The notes below the pieces were generated by a model. It did no database searches, had not been told where the DNA came from, and saw only the letters and a program-made list of their open reading frames with translations. Positions 1-10,676 of a DNA stretch of 64,000 nucleotides are shown here, one piece after another; positions within the stretch are counted from its first letter, which is position 1, and every line of letters starts with the position of its first letter. The stretch comes from an uncultured Pelagibacteraceae bacterium. Its GTDB lineage: Bacteria; Pseudomonadota; Alphaproteobacteria; Pelagibacterales; Pelagibacteraceae. The stretch is from NCBI GenBank assembly GCA_902540785.1, contig CACBOA010000003.1, positions 1-64,000 on the forward strand, written 5' to 3'. Both the position numbers and the translations under genes were made by a program.

Positions 1-822
1 GAAAATTACATCAAGTTAATACATTTTCATATCGAAAATGGTACAAATGGTCTTGTACCAGCTGGCACAACAGGTGAGTCTCCAACTTTAAGTCACAACG
101 AGCATCAAAAAGTAATTGAACTATGCGTAAAAGAAAGTAGCGGTAAATTACCTGTTATTGCAGGAACTGGATCAAATTCTACAGAAGAGGCAATTTCTCT
201 AACAAAACATGCAGAAAAAATAGGAGCAAACGGAACTCTTATTGTCACTCCGTATTATAATAAACCAACACAAGAAGGTTTGTATCAACACTACAAAGCT
301 ATAAATGATAACTGTGGGATACCAATCCTGATTTATAATATTCCAGGAAGATCAGTAATTGATATGTCTGTAGACACGATGGCAAGATTATTTGAATTAA
401 AAAATATCGTTGGTGTAAAGGATGCTACGGGAGACTTAAATAGAGTAAATCAAACATTAGAGAAAATGGGAAAAGAATTTATTCAACTAACTGGAAATGA
501 CGATAATGCGATGGAATTTAATAAAAGGGGAGGTGTTGGAGCTATAAGCGTCACAGCTAATATAGCACCTAAATTATGTTCTCAATTTCAAGAAAGTTCT
601 TTAAAGAATGATGATAAATCAATTCAAGAAACTGCAAAATTGGATGAAATGTTGCAACCTTTGCATAATGCTATGTTTGTTGAGAGTAATCCGAGTCCAG
701 TTAAATATGCAGCAAAATTATTAAATCTTTGCACCGACGATGTTAGACTTCCACTGGTTAAAGTTACAGAAAAAACAAAAGATATTGTAGAAAAAGCACT
801 TCGGTTATCTAAATTGATGTAA
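1..822 (+). CDS. dapA: 4-hydroxy-tetrahydrodipicolinate synthase, 5' truncated by window edge
   Basis: Frame 1 is open from base 1 ([30 protein letters not shown]...); [16 protein letters not shown] and YNIPGRS motifs of DapA. Confidence 0.96.
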   Translation, partial: ENYIKLIHFHIENGTNGLVPAGTTGESPTLSHNEHQKVIELCVKESSGKLPVIAGTGSNSTEEAISLTKHAEKIGANGTLIVTPYYNKPTQEGLYQHYKAINDNCGIPILIYNIPGRSVIDMSVDTMARLFELKNIVGVKDATGDLNRVNQTLEKMGKEFIQLTGNDDNAMEFNKRGGVGAISVTANIAPKLCSQFQESSLKNDDKSIQETAKLDEMLQPLHNAMFVESNPSPVKYAAKLLNLCTDDVRLPLVKVTEKTKDIVEKALRLSKLM

Positions 823-1292
823 TGATAAAAAAAACCAATCAAGGTTTAAAAATAATCTGTTTAAATAGAAAAGCCAGTTTTAATTATTTTTTTGAAAGCC
901 TCTTGGAAGCTGGGATCGTTTTAAAAGGTTCGGAGATCAAATCTTTAAGGCAAGGTAAAGTTAATATCGCTGACTCCTATGCTGCTGAAAAAAATGGAGA
1001 AATTATTTTAATTAATTCCCATATAGCATCTTATAACCAAGCAAGTTATATAAATCACAAACCACTAGATGAAAGAAAACTTTTATTAAATAAAAGAGAA
1101 ATAAATAAACTTATAGGTAAAATGCAAAGGGAGGGTTTTACAATAGTTCCAACAAAAATGTATTTTAAGAAAGGTAAAGCCAAAATTGAGTTAGCTATTG
1201 CGAAAGGAAAAAAACAATTTGATAAGAGAGCTGCGATTAAAAGAAGAGATTGGAATCGAGATAAAGCAAGATATGTTAGAAAAACAAGCTAA
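822..1292 (+). CDS. smpB: SsrA-binding protein SmpB
   Basis: [22 protein letters not shown] and C-terminal [23 protein letters not shown] typical of SmpB. Confidence 0.97.
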   Translation: MIKKTNQGLKIICLNRKASFNYFFESLLEAGIVLKGSEIKSLRQGKVNIADSYAAEKNGEIILINSHIASYNQASYINHKPLDERKLLLNKREINKLIGKMQREGFTIVPTKMYFKKGKAKIELAIAKGKKQFDKRAAIKRRDWNRDKARYVRKTS

Positions 1293-1770
1293 TATTATTT
1301 ACTTGAGTATTGGTTCCAACCTTGGCAATAGAAAAAAAAATATAGAAAAAACCAAATTTGAATTATATTCCAGAGGTATAAATATAATTAAATCCTCAAA
1401 TTATTACGAAACTTTATCTTGGCCAAATCCGAAAAATCCAAAATTTTACAATATTATCTTAAAAGTTTCATCAGATCTGAAAATATTAGAATTGTTAAAA
1501 ATTTGTAAGCAGATAGAAACATCTTTAGGAAGAAAAAAAGCTCCTAAAAATTCACCACGCACATGTGATATTGATATTATTGATTTTAATCAAAAAATTA
1601 GTTTTAAAGGAGTAAATGTTCCCCATCCCAGAATGCACCTCAGAAACTTTGTATTAATACCATTATTTGAAATAGAAAAAAATTGGAGAAACCCTAATTC
1701 CAAACGATATATAAAAAATCTTATTTTTTCCTTATCAAATAGTGACATTAGATCTATTAAACTTGTCTAA
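1273..1770 (+). CDS. folK: 2-amino-4-hydroxy-6-hydroxymethyldihydropteridine pyrophosphokinase
   Basis: [48 protein letters not shown] at 1273 preferred over the longer ORF start. Confidence 0.93.
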   Translation: MLEKQANIIYLSIGSNLGNRKKNIEKTKFELYSRGINIIKSSNYYETLSWPNPKNPKFYNIILKVSSDLKILELLKICKQIETSLGRKKAPKNSPRTCDIDIIDFNQKISFKGVNVPHPRMHLRNFVLIPLFEIEKNWRNPNSKRYIKNLIFSLSNSDIRSIKLV

Positions 1771-1789
1771 ATTAATGATATAATTAAGA

Positions 1790-3535
1790 ATGTTAAATTC
1801 TCAAGAACTTATAAATAAAGTCAAAAATTATAATAAATTTCTGAATCCTGAAAAACTAAATAAAGCTTACGATTTTGCAGTTAAAGCTCATGAGAATCAA
1901 AAAAGAGCATCAGGAGATCCATATTCCGTTCATCCAATTGAAGTAGCAAATATTTTAACAGATTTAAAGTTAGACAGCGCAACAATAACAACTGGCTTAT
2001 TACACGATACTATTGAAGATACTTATGCAACATATGAAACAATTAAAGGAGAATTTGGAATTGAAGTCGCTGATTTAGTTGATGGAGTGACAAAAATTTC
2101 TGTATTTGAAAATACAGCATCCCCGAACTCAAAAGCAGAAAATTTTAGAAAATTAATTTTAGCTACATCAAAAGATATAAGAGTTTTGTTAGTTAAAATT
2201 GCAGATCGGCTACACAACATGAGAACTATCAAAGCAATTAAAAAAAAAGATAAAAGACAAAGAATTGCTCAGGAAACAATGGAGATATACGCACCTCTAG
2301 CTGATAGAATGGGTATGCATAGAATTAGAGATGAACTAGAGGATTTATCTTTTGAAATTTTAAATAATGATGCAAGGTCATTAATTCAAAAACGATTAGA
2401 TGAAATAAAATTAGATAAAAAAGATATTTTTGAAACGTTATCCAATGAAATTAACACATTATTATTTGAAAATAATATTCATTCAAAAATTTTTGGTAGA
2501 GAAAAAACTCCTTTTTCAATTTGGAGAAAAGTTCAAAAAAAAAGAGTCTCATTAGAGCAAATTACAGATATAATTGGATTTCGAATTATTCTAGATAATA
2601 TAGATGATTGCTATAAAACTTTAGGGATACTTCATAAGGAATGGAATTGTATTCCAGGAAAATTCAAAGATTATATATCATCACCTAAAATTAACGGATA
2701 TAAGTCAATCCACACTGCAGTAATTGGTTCTTATAAAAAACCAATAGAAATACAAATAAGAACCAAAAGGATGCACGATTTTGCTGAGCGAGGAATAGCG
2801 TCCCACTGGCAATATAAATCTTCGGAAAAATTTAACTCTTTAACTTGGAAAGAGTATGATTGGTTAAAAGATTTAGTTGAGATTATTGAAAAAAATGAAA
2901 ATCCAGAACATTCCTACGAATATACTAAAATGCAAATGTTCCAAGAAAATGTATTTTGTTTTACACCTAAAGGATCTGTGATTAAGTTACCAAAAAATGC
3001 AACTCCAATTGACTTTGCGTATGCAGTACATACAAAAGTAGGTGATACGGCCGTTGGTTGTGAGATTAATGGTAATAAAGGAGAATTGCAAAGTATTTTA
3101 AGAAATGGGGATACGGTAAAGATTATAACATCTAAAAATAATTCCCCATCACTACACTGGATACCAATTACTAAAACAGGTAAGGCTAGATCTGCTATTA
3201 GAAAGTATTGGCATGATAAAGGGGAAAAAAAACAAGAAAGAGTAAAGAAATACAATACTACTCTATGGATTTCTTTACCGGATAAACCAGGTCAATTAGG
3301 CAATGTTAGTTCACTCATAGGACAACATAAATTAAATATATCAAATCTTGAGATGGTTGGAAAAAACCCTAATTATATTAATTTCAAGTTTCAACTTATA
3401 ATAAGAGATCTTAAGAATTTTACTAATTTTATTGCAGAGCTTAAACAAAAAGGTATAAAATTTAAGATAATCAGACACGAAGATAAAAGAAATGCTTTCA
3501 CACAAAAAATCCTTAAATATTTTAAGAAAAACTGA
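1790..3535 (+). CDS. RelA/SpoT-family (p)ppGpp synthetase/hydrolase, short form
   Basis: HD domain (HDTIEDT), synthetase (FSIWRKVQKK...ITDIIGFRII...GYKSIHTAV), TGS (VFCFTPKGSVIKLPKNATPIDFAYAVHT) and C-terminal ACT-like segment. Confidence 0.95.
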   Translation: MLNSQELINKVKNYNKFLNPEKLNKAYDFAVKAHENQKRASGDPYSVHPIEVANILTDLKLDSATITTGLLHDTIEDTYATYETIKGEFGIEVADLVDGVTKISVFENTASPNSKAENFRKLILATSKDIRVLLVKIADRLHNMRTIKAIKKKDKRQRIAQETMEIYAPLADRMGMHRIRDELEDLSFEILNNDARSLIQKRLDEIKLDKKDIFETLSNEINTLLFENNIHSKIFGREKTPFSIWRKVQKKRVSLEQITDIIGFRIILDNIDDCYKTLGILHKEWNCIPGKFKDYISSPKINGYKSIHTAVIGSYKKPIEIQIRTKRMHDFAERGIASHWQYKSSEKFNSLTWKEYDWLKDLVEIIEKNENPEHSYEYTKMQMFQENVFCFTPKGSVIKLPKNATPIDFAYAVHTKVGDTAVGCEINGNKGELQSILRNGDTVKIITSKNNSPSLHWIPITKTGKARSAIRKYWHDKGEKKQERVKKYNTTLWISLPDKPGQLGNVSSLIGQHKLNISNLEMVGKNPNYINFKFQLIIRDLKNFTNFIAELKQKGIKFKIIRHEDKRNAFTQKILKYFKKN

Positions 3536-4079
3536 TGCGCTTTTAGAGGGACATTTTGTACTATCATCTGGTCTTCATTCTTCAAAATATATTCAATGTG
3601 CAAAACTTCTAAGTTATCCCCATATAGCTGAAAAAATTTGCAAATCTTTAGCAAAAAAGATCAAAAAAAATTTTATTAAATTTGATCTTATATTATCTCC
3701 TGCAATGGGAGGTATAATAATTGGTTATGAAATAGGTAGAATTTTAAAGAAAGAAACTATTTTTTGTGAGAGAGTAAGAGGTAAATTTACACTTAGAAGA
3801 GGATTTAAGATAAGAAAGGGCTCAAAGGTTTTAATCATTGAAGATGTGATCACAACAGGAAAGTCCAGTATTGAATGTGTTAAATTAATAAAAAAAGCTA
3901 AAGCAAAATTAGTAGGATTTGCCTCTATAATTGACAGGTCTAATAAAAGAAATCTCAAAATAAAAAAAAGGATTGTTTCTCATCTAAAAATAGATGTGCC
4001 AGTTTTTAATAAAAACAAAATACCAGATAATTTAAAACTTATCCCTATAACGGTTCCAGGGAGTAGATTTACAAAGTGA
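3492..4079 (+). CDS. pyrE: orotate phosphoribosyltransferase
   Basis: GHFVLSSGLHSSKYIQCAKL, PRPP motif VLIIEDVITTGKSS. Confidence 0.93.
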   Translation: MLSHKKSLNILRKTDALLEGHFVLSSGLHSSKYIQCAKLLSYPHIAEKICKSLAKKIKKNFIKFDLILSPAMGGIIIGYEIGRILKKETIFCERVRGKFTLRRGFKIRKGSKVLIIEDVITTGKSSIECVKLIKKAKAKLVGFASIIDRSNKRNLKIKKRIVSHLKIDVPVFNKNKIPDNLKLIPITVPGSRFTK

Positions 4080-4792
4080 AACGTTTAGGGGTTAATATAG
4101 ATCATGTAGCGACTTTAAGAAATGCCAGAGGTGAAAATCATCCAGATCCAGTTTATTCTGCCAAGTTTGTTAAAAAAGCTGGAGCAGACTCAATTACAAT
4201 TCACTTAAGAGAAGATAGAAGACATATTAATGATAATGATGCTAAAAGAATATGTTCTATAAAAGGGCTACTGGTAAATTTAGAAATTTCAACAAACTCA
4301 GAAATTGTTAAAAATGCAATAAAAATAAAGCCTAATTTTATTTGTATTGTTCCCGAAAAAAGAAAAGAAATAACTACTGAAGGTGGTTTAAATTTGATTA
4401 AAAATAGAACCAAAATTCAAAACATAATAAAGAGATTTAAAAGATTAAATATAAGAACGAGTCTTTTTGTTAATCCTTCTTTGAAAGATATAAGAATATC
4501 AAAAGCAATTAATGTTGATTGCGTTGAAATTCATACAGGTAAATTATCCAATTTAGTCAAAACGGGAAAAAATTTTTCGAAAGAATTAGAGAGAATCAAA
4601 GAATGTTCTTTTCTTGCAAATAATTTAGGAATAGAAGTTCATGCAGGACATGGTCTTGACTACAAAACAACAAAAATCCTAACCAAAATAAAAGAGATAG
4701 AAGAGTTTAATATTGGACATTTTATAATAGGAGAGTCAGTCTTTTTAGGTTTAAAAAATGTAGTTAAAAAATTCAAGACTATAATTAAGTAA
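4076..4792 (+). CDS. pdxJ: pyridoxine 5'-phosphate synthase
   Basis: RLGVNIDHVATLRNARGENHPDPV, HLREDRRHI, VEIHTGKL, EVHAGHGLDY. Confidence 0.97.
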   Translation: MKRLGVNIDHVATLRNARGENHPDPVYSAKFVKKAGADSITIHLREDRRHINDNDAKRICSIKGLLVNLEISTNSEIVKNAIKIKPNFICIVPEKRKEITTEGGLNLIKNRTKIQNIIKRFKRLNIRTSLFVNPSLKDIRISKAINVDCVEIHTGKLSNLVKTGKNFSKELERIKECSFLANNLGIEVHAGHGLDYKTTKILTKIKEIEEFNIGHFIIGESVFLGLKNVVKKFKTIIK

Positions 4793-4793
4793 C

Positions 4794-5180
4794 ATGAAAA
4801 TTTTAGGTGTAGGTGTAGATATAATCAAAAATGATAGACTTAAAATTTTAATACGTAAAAAAAATTTTATTCTTCGAACTTTTACTAAAAATGAGATAAA
4901 TTTTTCAAAAAAAAAAAATACAAAAATATCTTTTTTTGGAAAAAGATTCGCAGCTAAAGAGTCTCTTTCTAAATCCTTAGGTACTGGTATTCGAGATAAT
5001 CTTAATTTTAAAGACATTGAGGTACTAAATAATAAATTAGGCAAACCTTATTTTCGAAAAACAAAAAAAATTAACAATCTTATTTATAAAAAATTTAAAG
5101 TTAAAAAGTACAATTTGTATCTTTCAATTTCCGATGAAAAAGACTATTCAATAGCATTTACAATTATTCAAAAACAATAA
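4794..5180 (+). CDS. acpS: holo-[acyl-carrier-protein] synthase
   Basis: GVGVDIIKNDRL, FFGKRFAAKESLSKSLGTGI, YLSISDEKDYSIA. Confidence 0.93.
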   Translation: MKILGVGVDIIKNDRLKILIRKKNFILRTFTKNEINFSKKKNTKISFFGKRFAAKESLSKSLGTGIRDNLNFKDIEVLNNKLGKPYFRKTKKINNLIYKKFKVKKYNLYLSISDEKDYSIAFTIIQKQ

Positions 5181-5914
5181 TGTTCAATAAAAATTTTTTA
5201 TTCGATAACGCTAAAACATTGTTTTATGCATTAATAATAGCTGTTTTTATTAGGTCTATAATTATTCAACCATTTTATATACCTTCTTCATCCATGGAAC
5301 CTAATCTTTTAGTTGGTGACAGATTATTTGTTACTAAATATTCATTTGGTTATAGCAAACACTCATTTCCATTTAGCCCTCCCATCTTTAAAGGAAGAAT
5401 CTTTTTTAATGAGCCTAAAAGAGGTGATGTAGTTGTTTTTAAAACTCCAGCTGATAATAGAACTGACTATATCAAAAGATTAATTGGTATTCCAGGAGAT
5501 AAAATTCAGTTTATAAATTCAGAATTATATATAAATAATAATTTAATTTTTAGAAATAAAACGTCAGATAACGACAAAATTTTTTGTGGAAAAAAGAGAG
5601 TGGATGTTTTTTCTTTTAAAGAAAAATTGCCTAATGGCTATGATTATAAAACAGTTTATTTTAAAAATGGGTCGTTTCAAAATTCTGATATTTTTGTTGT
5701 ACCCAAAGATAGTTACTTCTTTTTAGGAGACAATAGAGACTGTTCAAAAGATAGCAGATATTTATCAAGTGTAGGTTATGTTCATAAAGATAATCTAGTA
5801 GGTAAGGCACAGTTTATTTTTTTTTCTTCAGATAGATCTTTTGGAAGTATTTTTTATTTTTGGAAATGGAATCAGTCTATTAGATTTGATAGATTTTTTA
5901 AAAAGATTAGATAA
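5180..5914 (+). CDS. lepB: signal peptidase I
   Basis: PFYIPSSSMEPNLLVGDRLFVTKYSFG, KRLIGIPGDKI, YFFLGDNRDCSKDSRY. Confidence 0.96.
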   Translation: MFNKNFLFDNAKTLFYALIIAVFIRSIIIQPFYIPSSSMEPNLLVGDRLFVTKYSFGYSKHSFPFSPPIFKGRIFFNEPKRGDVVVFKTPADNRTDYIKRLIGIPGDKIQFINSELYINNNLIFRNKTSDNDKIFCGKKRVDVFSFKEKLPNGYDYKTVYFKNGSFQNSDIFVVPKDSYFFLGDNRDCSKDSRYLSSVGYVHKDNLVGKAQFIFFSSDRSFGSIFYFWKWNQSIRFDRFFKKIR

Positions 5915-6576
5915 TGAAAACACTCTACACTAGTCTTGAAAAAAAATTAGGTATAAATTTTAAAGATAAGAATCTTTTGGTAAAATCATTGACACATAAA
6001 AGTTTTGATAATCAACACAACAACGAAAAAATTGAATTTTTAGGAGACAGAGTTTTGGGTTTGGTGATTGCTAAAAAACTTTTAGAAATTTATCCAAATG
6101 AGAAAGAGGGTGTGTTAGATAAAAAATTTGCATCACTTGTTAACAGAAGAACCTGTCTACAAATTGCAAAAGAAATCGAATTAGAAAAATATATATTAAT
6201 TTTTAGACCTAGAAATAAGAAAACAATCATTGAGGATAAAGTTGTCGCTGATAGTTGCGAAGCCTTAATAGGTGCAATTTATTTAGATAAAGGTTTTACA
6301 ACTGTAGAAAAAACTATTCTTAATTTATGGAAAAAACATTTAGAAAGAAGTGTGATAACAGAAATTGACGCAAAAACTAAATTACAAGAATTGTCTCTGA
6401 AAAAATTTAAAAAATTACCAATTTATAAGTTAATATCTAATACTGGTCCAAGACACAAACCTCTATTTAAGGTTGGGGTAAAATTATTTAATTCAAAATT
6501 GTTTATATCTGAAGGTAGATCAAAAAAAGATGCTGAACAAAATGCAGCAATACTTTGTTTAAAGAATATTATTTAA
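5914..6576 (+). CDS. rnc: ribonuclease III
   Basis: NEKIEFLGDRVLGLVIA signature, VADSCEALIGAIYLDKG, C-terminal dsRBD (GRSKKDAEQNAA). Confidence 0.96.
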   Translation: MKTLYTSLEKKLGINFKDKNLLVKSLTHKSFDNQHNNEKIEFLGDRVLGLVIAKKLLEIYPNEKEGVLDKKFASLVNRRTCLQIAKEIELEKYILIFRPRNKKTIIEDKVVADSCEALIGAIYLDKGFTTVEKTILNLWKKHLERSVITEIDAKTKLQELSLKKFKKLPIYKLISNTGPRHKPLFKVGVKLFNSKLFISEGRSKKDAEQNAAILCLKNII

Positions 6577-6578
6577 TT

Positions 6579-7259
6579 ATGACTTGGGATGATGAAGGTT
6601 TTTTAATTTCAAAAAATAGATATAGTGAAAATTCATTAATTGTTGAAATTTTTACTAAAAATCACGGAAAAACTTCTGGTATTATTTTTGGTGGAACCTC
6701 GAAAAAAATTAAGAATTATCTTCAGTTGGGAAATCAATTACATGTAAATTATTCTTCCAAAACAGAAAATAAGATTGGCAATTTTAAAATTGAAATTTTA
6801 AATGCTTATACTCCTATTTTTTTTGATAATTATAGGAAATTGTTATGTATTTTTTCTGCTTTTCAATTAATCAAAATCTTAACTGCCGAGTCTCAAAAAA
6901 ATTTGAAGATTTATGGTCTAATAGAAAATTTTTATATTTTGCTAAAAAAAGCAAATTGGATAAGAAATTATATTTTTTGGGAGCTAGAATTATTTAAAGT
7001 AATTGGCTATGACCTTGAGTTAAAAAATTTAGTAAAAAAAGAACTTATTAATAATGAAGTTAAGTATTTAGTAAAATCCACAAAAGAAAACAAAATTGTT
7101 CCTAATTTCTTAATAGATAATAATCAAGATTTTTTAAACGATGAAATTTTGATTGATGGATTAAGACTAGTTGGTGATTATTTAGAAAAAAGTATATTAA
7201 GACCTAATAATATAAATTATCCGTTAAACAGATTGAGATTTTTAAATACATTTAAATAA
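6579..7259 (+). CDS. recO: DNA repair protein RecO
   Basis: WDDEGFLISKNRYSENSLIVEIFTKNHGKTSGIIFGG is typical of a RecO N-terminus; follows rnc; ATG at 6579. Confidence 0.85.
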   Translation: MTWDDEGFLISKNRYSENSLIVEIFTKNHGKTSGIIFGGTSKKIKNYLQLGNQLHVNYSSKTENKIGNFKIEILNAYTPIFFDNYRKLLCIFSAFQLIKILTAESQKNLKIYGLIENFYILLKKANWIRNYIFWELELFKVIGYDLELKNLVKKELINNEVKYLVKSTKENKIVPNFLIDNNQDFLNDEILIDGLRLVGDYLEKSILRPNNINYPLNRLRFLNTFK

Positions 7260-8249
7260 TTAATCTAATATTTTATCAATTCTATCTGCATAGTAGCTAA
7301 CAATTGCGTTAGCGCCTGATCGTTTGAATGAAATAAGACTCTCTAGAATAGCATTATTATTTACAAAACCTTTATTAATAGCATTAGATAATAAAGTATA
7401 CTCGCCTGACACTTGATAAGCGAATACTGGTATTTTAAACTTTTCTTTCACAGATTTTATAATATCTAAATACGGCATACCTGGTTTAACCATCACCATA
7501 TCAGCACCCTCTTTGATATCTAAAGCAACTTCCCTTAAAGCTTCATCGCTATTTCTAAAATCCATTTGATAATTTTTTTTATTACCCTTTAAGATATTCT
7601 TAGAACCAACTGCATCTCTAAATGGACCATAGAAACTAGAGGCATACTTAATTGCGTAAGATAAAATTTGTGTCATTTTATAACCATTTTTATCTAATGT
7701 TTTTCTAATTTCACCTATTCTTCCATCCATCATATCAGATGGTGCTATGACATCACATCCCATTTCAGCTTGTAACAGTGATTGTTTTTTTAAAATTTCT
7801 ACTGTTTCATCATTCAAAACATATTTATTATTTACTAATCCATCCTGTCCATGTGAAGTATATGGATCCAGTGCAACATCACACATAATTCCGATCTCAT
7901 TTTGATATTTTCTTTTAATTATCTGTAAAGCTTTGCAAACTAAATTTTCTTCATTAAGAGCTTCAGTTCCAAATCTATCTTTATCTTTTTTGTTAGTATA
8001 AGGAAATAAAGCAATCATTGGCAGTTTTAATTTAAGTGCTTTATCAACCACTAAGCTTAATTTATCTAATGAATAACGATACACTCCTGGCATAGAATTA
8101 ATACTTTGTTTTTTATTTTTTCCATCTGTAAGAAACACTGGGAGTATAAAATCATCAGGCGTTAGATTATTTTCAGCTACTAGTCTTCTAGACCAATCAT
8201 TTTTACGACTTCTTCTTAGTCTCAAATTTGGAAAATTACCAGTAATCAT
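7260..8249 (-). CDS. hemB: delta-aminolevulinic acid dehydratase (porphobilinogen synthase)
   Basis: RLRRSRKNDWSRRLVAENNLTPDDFILPVF, DVALDPYTSHGQDG, APSDMMDGRI, MVKPGMPYLD. Confidence 0.97.
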   Translation of the reverse strand: MITGNFPNLRLRRSRKNDWSRRLVAENNLTPDDFILPVFLTDGKNKKQSINSMPGVYRYSLDKLSLVVDKALKLKLPMIALFPYTNKKDKDRFGTEALNEENLVCKALQIIKRKYQNEIGIMCDVALDPYTSHGQDGLVNNKYVLNDETVEILKKQSLLQAEMGCDVIAPSDMMDGRIGEIRKTLDKNGYKMTQILSYAIKYASSFYGPFRDAVGSKNILKGNKKNYQMDFRNSDEALREVALDIKEGADMVMVKPGMPYLDIIKSVKEKFKIPVFAYQVSGEYTLLSNAINKGFVNNNAILESLISFKRSGANAIVSYYADRIDKILD

Positions 8250-8329
8250 ACTTTAATTATATATATTGTGCGACAAATGTTATATACAAATATATCTTAA
8301 AAAAGATAATAAACAACATTAGGAGACAA

Positions 8330-8929
8330 TTGGCTATAATGAATTTAAATTTTAATGATTTTCAAAAACAAGACTTGAAGTTTGATATTAAAAAACTTCA
8401 GGAGGCTTACAAACAAGTATTGTCGATAAAAGGTTTTACAGGTGTTACTGGAGTATCAAATTTTGGGGCGATCTCATTAACTCAAATTCCGGGAGATCCG
8501 GATTCTATAAAGGGGAATAAGGCTAGAGGTGTTTATTGGACAAAACCAGATTCTAGTGGAAAAGAAACTAGAAGAGACGAATTGATAAATGAAGCTGCTT
8601 ACTCTGAATTTATCGAGGATTACAAAAATACTTATTTTAAAGAGGTCTTTGACGTTCTTTCATCCAAATACAAGTTAGGAAGAGTGAGAGTTTTATTAAA
8701 AGAACCAAGGTCAACATTAAGTTGGCATAGAGATCCAGAACCAAGACTCCATATTCCAATTATAACAAATCCAGGATCAATAATGGTTATAGATCATGTT
8801 GCGAAACATATGCCGGCCGATGGTTCTGTTTGGATAACTAACAATACAAAGTATCATAACGCCTTTAACGGTGGAGAAGAAGATAGAATCCATTTAGTTG
8901 CTTGTGTTTTGGATTATAAATTTAATTAA
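8330..8929 (+). CDS. aspartyl/asparaginyl beta-hydroxylase-like Fe(II)/2-oxoglutarate oxygenase
   Basis: WHRDPEPRLHIPI ... KYHNAFNGGEEDRIHLV: HxD...H facial triad plus downstream Arg; SD-like AGGAG before TTG/ATG start. Confidence 0.75.
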   Translation: MAIMNLNFNDFQKQDLKFDIKKLQEAYKQVLSIKGFTGVTGVSNFGAISLTQIPGDPDSIKGNKARGVYWTKPDSSGKETRRDELINEAAYSEFIEDYKNTYFKEVFDVLSSKYKLGRVRVLLKEPRSTLSWHRDPEPRLHIPIITNPGSIMVIDHVAKHMPADGSVWITNNTKYHNAFNGGEEDRIHLVACVLDYKFN

Positions 8930-8930
8930 C

Positions 8931-9356
8931 TTGAAAAAAGTTTTTATTTCATCAGATCATGCCGGATATCGTTTGAAGGAACAAATAAAAAAAAAATTTT
9001 TAAAAAAATTTATTTTTGAGGATCTAGGAACTTATGACTCAAAAAATTCTGTAAATTATCCAGACTACGCTCATAATCTTTGTAAAAAAGTAAGTAAAAA
9101 TGATCAGAATATGGGGATATTAGTGTGTGGATCAGGCATGGGAATGTCAATGGCAGCCAATAAACACAAGAAAATACGAGCAGCAGTGTGTTATTCGGTA
9201 AAAAACACGAAATTATCCAGATTGCATAACAATGCGAATATAATTACATTAGGTTCTAGATTGACAAAAAAAGATACAGCATTTAAATGTATATCTGTGT
9301 TTTTCAATACAAATTTTGAAGGTGGAAGACACAAAAAAAGAGTTAAAAAAATATAA
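8931..9356 (+). CDS. rpiB: ribose-5-phosphate isomerase B family
   Basis: VFISSDHAGYRLKEQIK, GILVCGSGMGMSMAANKHKKIRAAVC, ANIITLGSRL; TTG start at 8931. Confidence 0.93.
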   Translation: MKKVFISSDHAGYRLKEQIKKKFLKKFIFEDLGTYDSKNSVNYPDYAHNLCKKVSKNDQNMGILVCGSGMGMSMAANKHKKIRAAVCYSVKNTKLSRLHNNANIITLGSRLTKKDTAFKCISVFFNTNFEGGRHKKRVKKI

Positions 9357-9362
9357 ATTATT

Positions 9363-10676
9363 ATGTCAAGTGAAACTAAATATATAAATTCAGATTATAA
9401 AGATTTTTTTGAAAAAAGTTTATCTCAATCTGACCCTGATTTATTCAAAGCTATTAATGATGAATTAGTTAGACAACAAAATCATATTGAACTTATTGCT
9501 TCTGAAAATATCGTTTCTCAGGCAGTGTTAGAAGCACAAGGTTCAGTGCTAACAAACAAATATGCTGAAGGGTACCCGGGTAAAAGATATTACAATGGAT
9601 GTGAACATGTAGATGTAGCTGAGAAATTAGCTTTAGAGAGAATTAAAAAACTTTTTAATTGTAAGTACGCAAATGTACAACCACATTCTGGCGCCCAAGC
9701 AAATGGAGCAGTATTTTTAGCTCTTCTTAAACCCAACGATACATTTATGGGGATGAGCTTAAATTCTGGAGGTCATATTACTCACGGATTAAAAATTTCA
9801 ATGTCTGGCAAGTGGTTTAACGCAATTAGTTATGACGTAGATAAAAAGTCAGAGCTAATAGATTATGAAAATGTAGAGAGATTAGCCTTAGAACATAAAC
9901 CTAAATTAATTATTGCTGGAGGAAGTGCATACTCTCGAGTAATTGATTTTAAAAAATTTCGAGAAATAGCAGACAAAGTCGGTGCATATTTGATGGTTGA
10001 CATGGCTCATTTTTCTGGTCTTGTTGCTGGTAAGGGTTATCCAAACCCGTGTGATTATGCACATGTTGTTACTTCGACTACACATAAAGTTTTTAGAAGT
10101 GCAAGAGGTGGAATAATTTTATCAAATGATCTTGATTTAGGAAAAAAGTTTGATACAGCAGTGTTTCCTGGATACCAAGGTGGACCACTGATGCATATAA
10201 TTGCAGCCAAAGCTGCAGGTTTTTTCGAAGCACTTAAGCCAGAATTTCAAGTATATATAAAGAATGTTTTATCTAACGCTAAAATGTTAGCCGAGACTTT
10301 AAAAAACAACGGATTTAAAATATACTCTGGAGGCACAGATACCCATTTAATGTTAGTTGATTTAAGACCTTTCAATGTTAAGGGGAATGTGGCTTCAGAA
10401 AGCCTGTGTAGAGCAAACATTACTTGTAATAAAAATGGAATTCCATTTGATACCGAAAAACCTATGATCACATCCGGCATTAGGCTTGGTTCTCAAGCTG
10501 CAACAACAAGAGGATTTGGTTTAAAAGAATTTGAGAAAGTTGGTAATTTAATCACAAAAGTAATAAAAGGTTTATCTAACAATCCTGAGGACAATAGTAA
10601 AGTTGAGGAAGAAGTTAGAAATGAAGTAATAAGTTTGTGTTCAAATTTCCCAATTTATAAAAATCTCAATAAATGA
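9363..10676 (+). CDS. glyA: serine hydroxymethyltransferase
   Basis: [46 protein letters not shown]-lysine motif [14 protein letters not shown]. Confidence 0.98.
   Translation: MSSETKYINSDYKDFFEKSLSQSDPDLFKAINDELVRQQNHIELIASENIVSQAVLEAQGSVLTNKYAEGYPGKRYYNGCEHVDVAEKLALERIKKLFNCKYANVQPHSGAQANGAVFLALLKPNDTFMGMSLNSGGHITHGLKISMSGKWFNAISYDVDKKSELIDYENVERLALEHKPKLIIAGGSAYSRVIDFKKFREIADKVGAYLMVDMAHFSGLVAGKGYPNPCDYAHVVTSTTHKVFRSARGGIILSNDLDLGKKFDTAVFPGYQGGPLMHIIAAKAAGFFEALKPEFQVYIKNVLSNAKMLAETLKNNGFKIYSGGTDTHLMLVDLRPFNVKGNVASESLCRANITCNKNGIPFDTEKPMITSGIRLGSQAATTRGFGLKEFEKVGNLITKVIKGLSNNPEDNSKVEEEVRNEVISLCSNFPIYKNLNK

Noticed and set aside
2914-3255. Antisense ORFs listed inside conserved genes (e.g. 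2914-3255, 19143-19472, 40750-41043, 55887-56204)
   Set aside because: Mirror images of clearly coding sense genes with no independent protein-like features.
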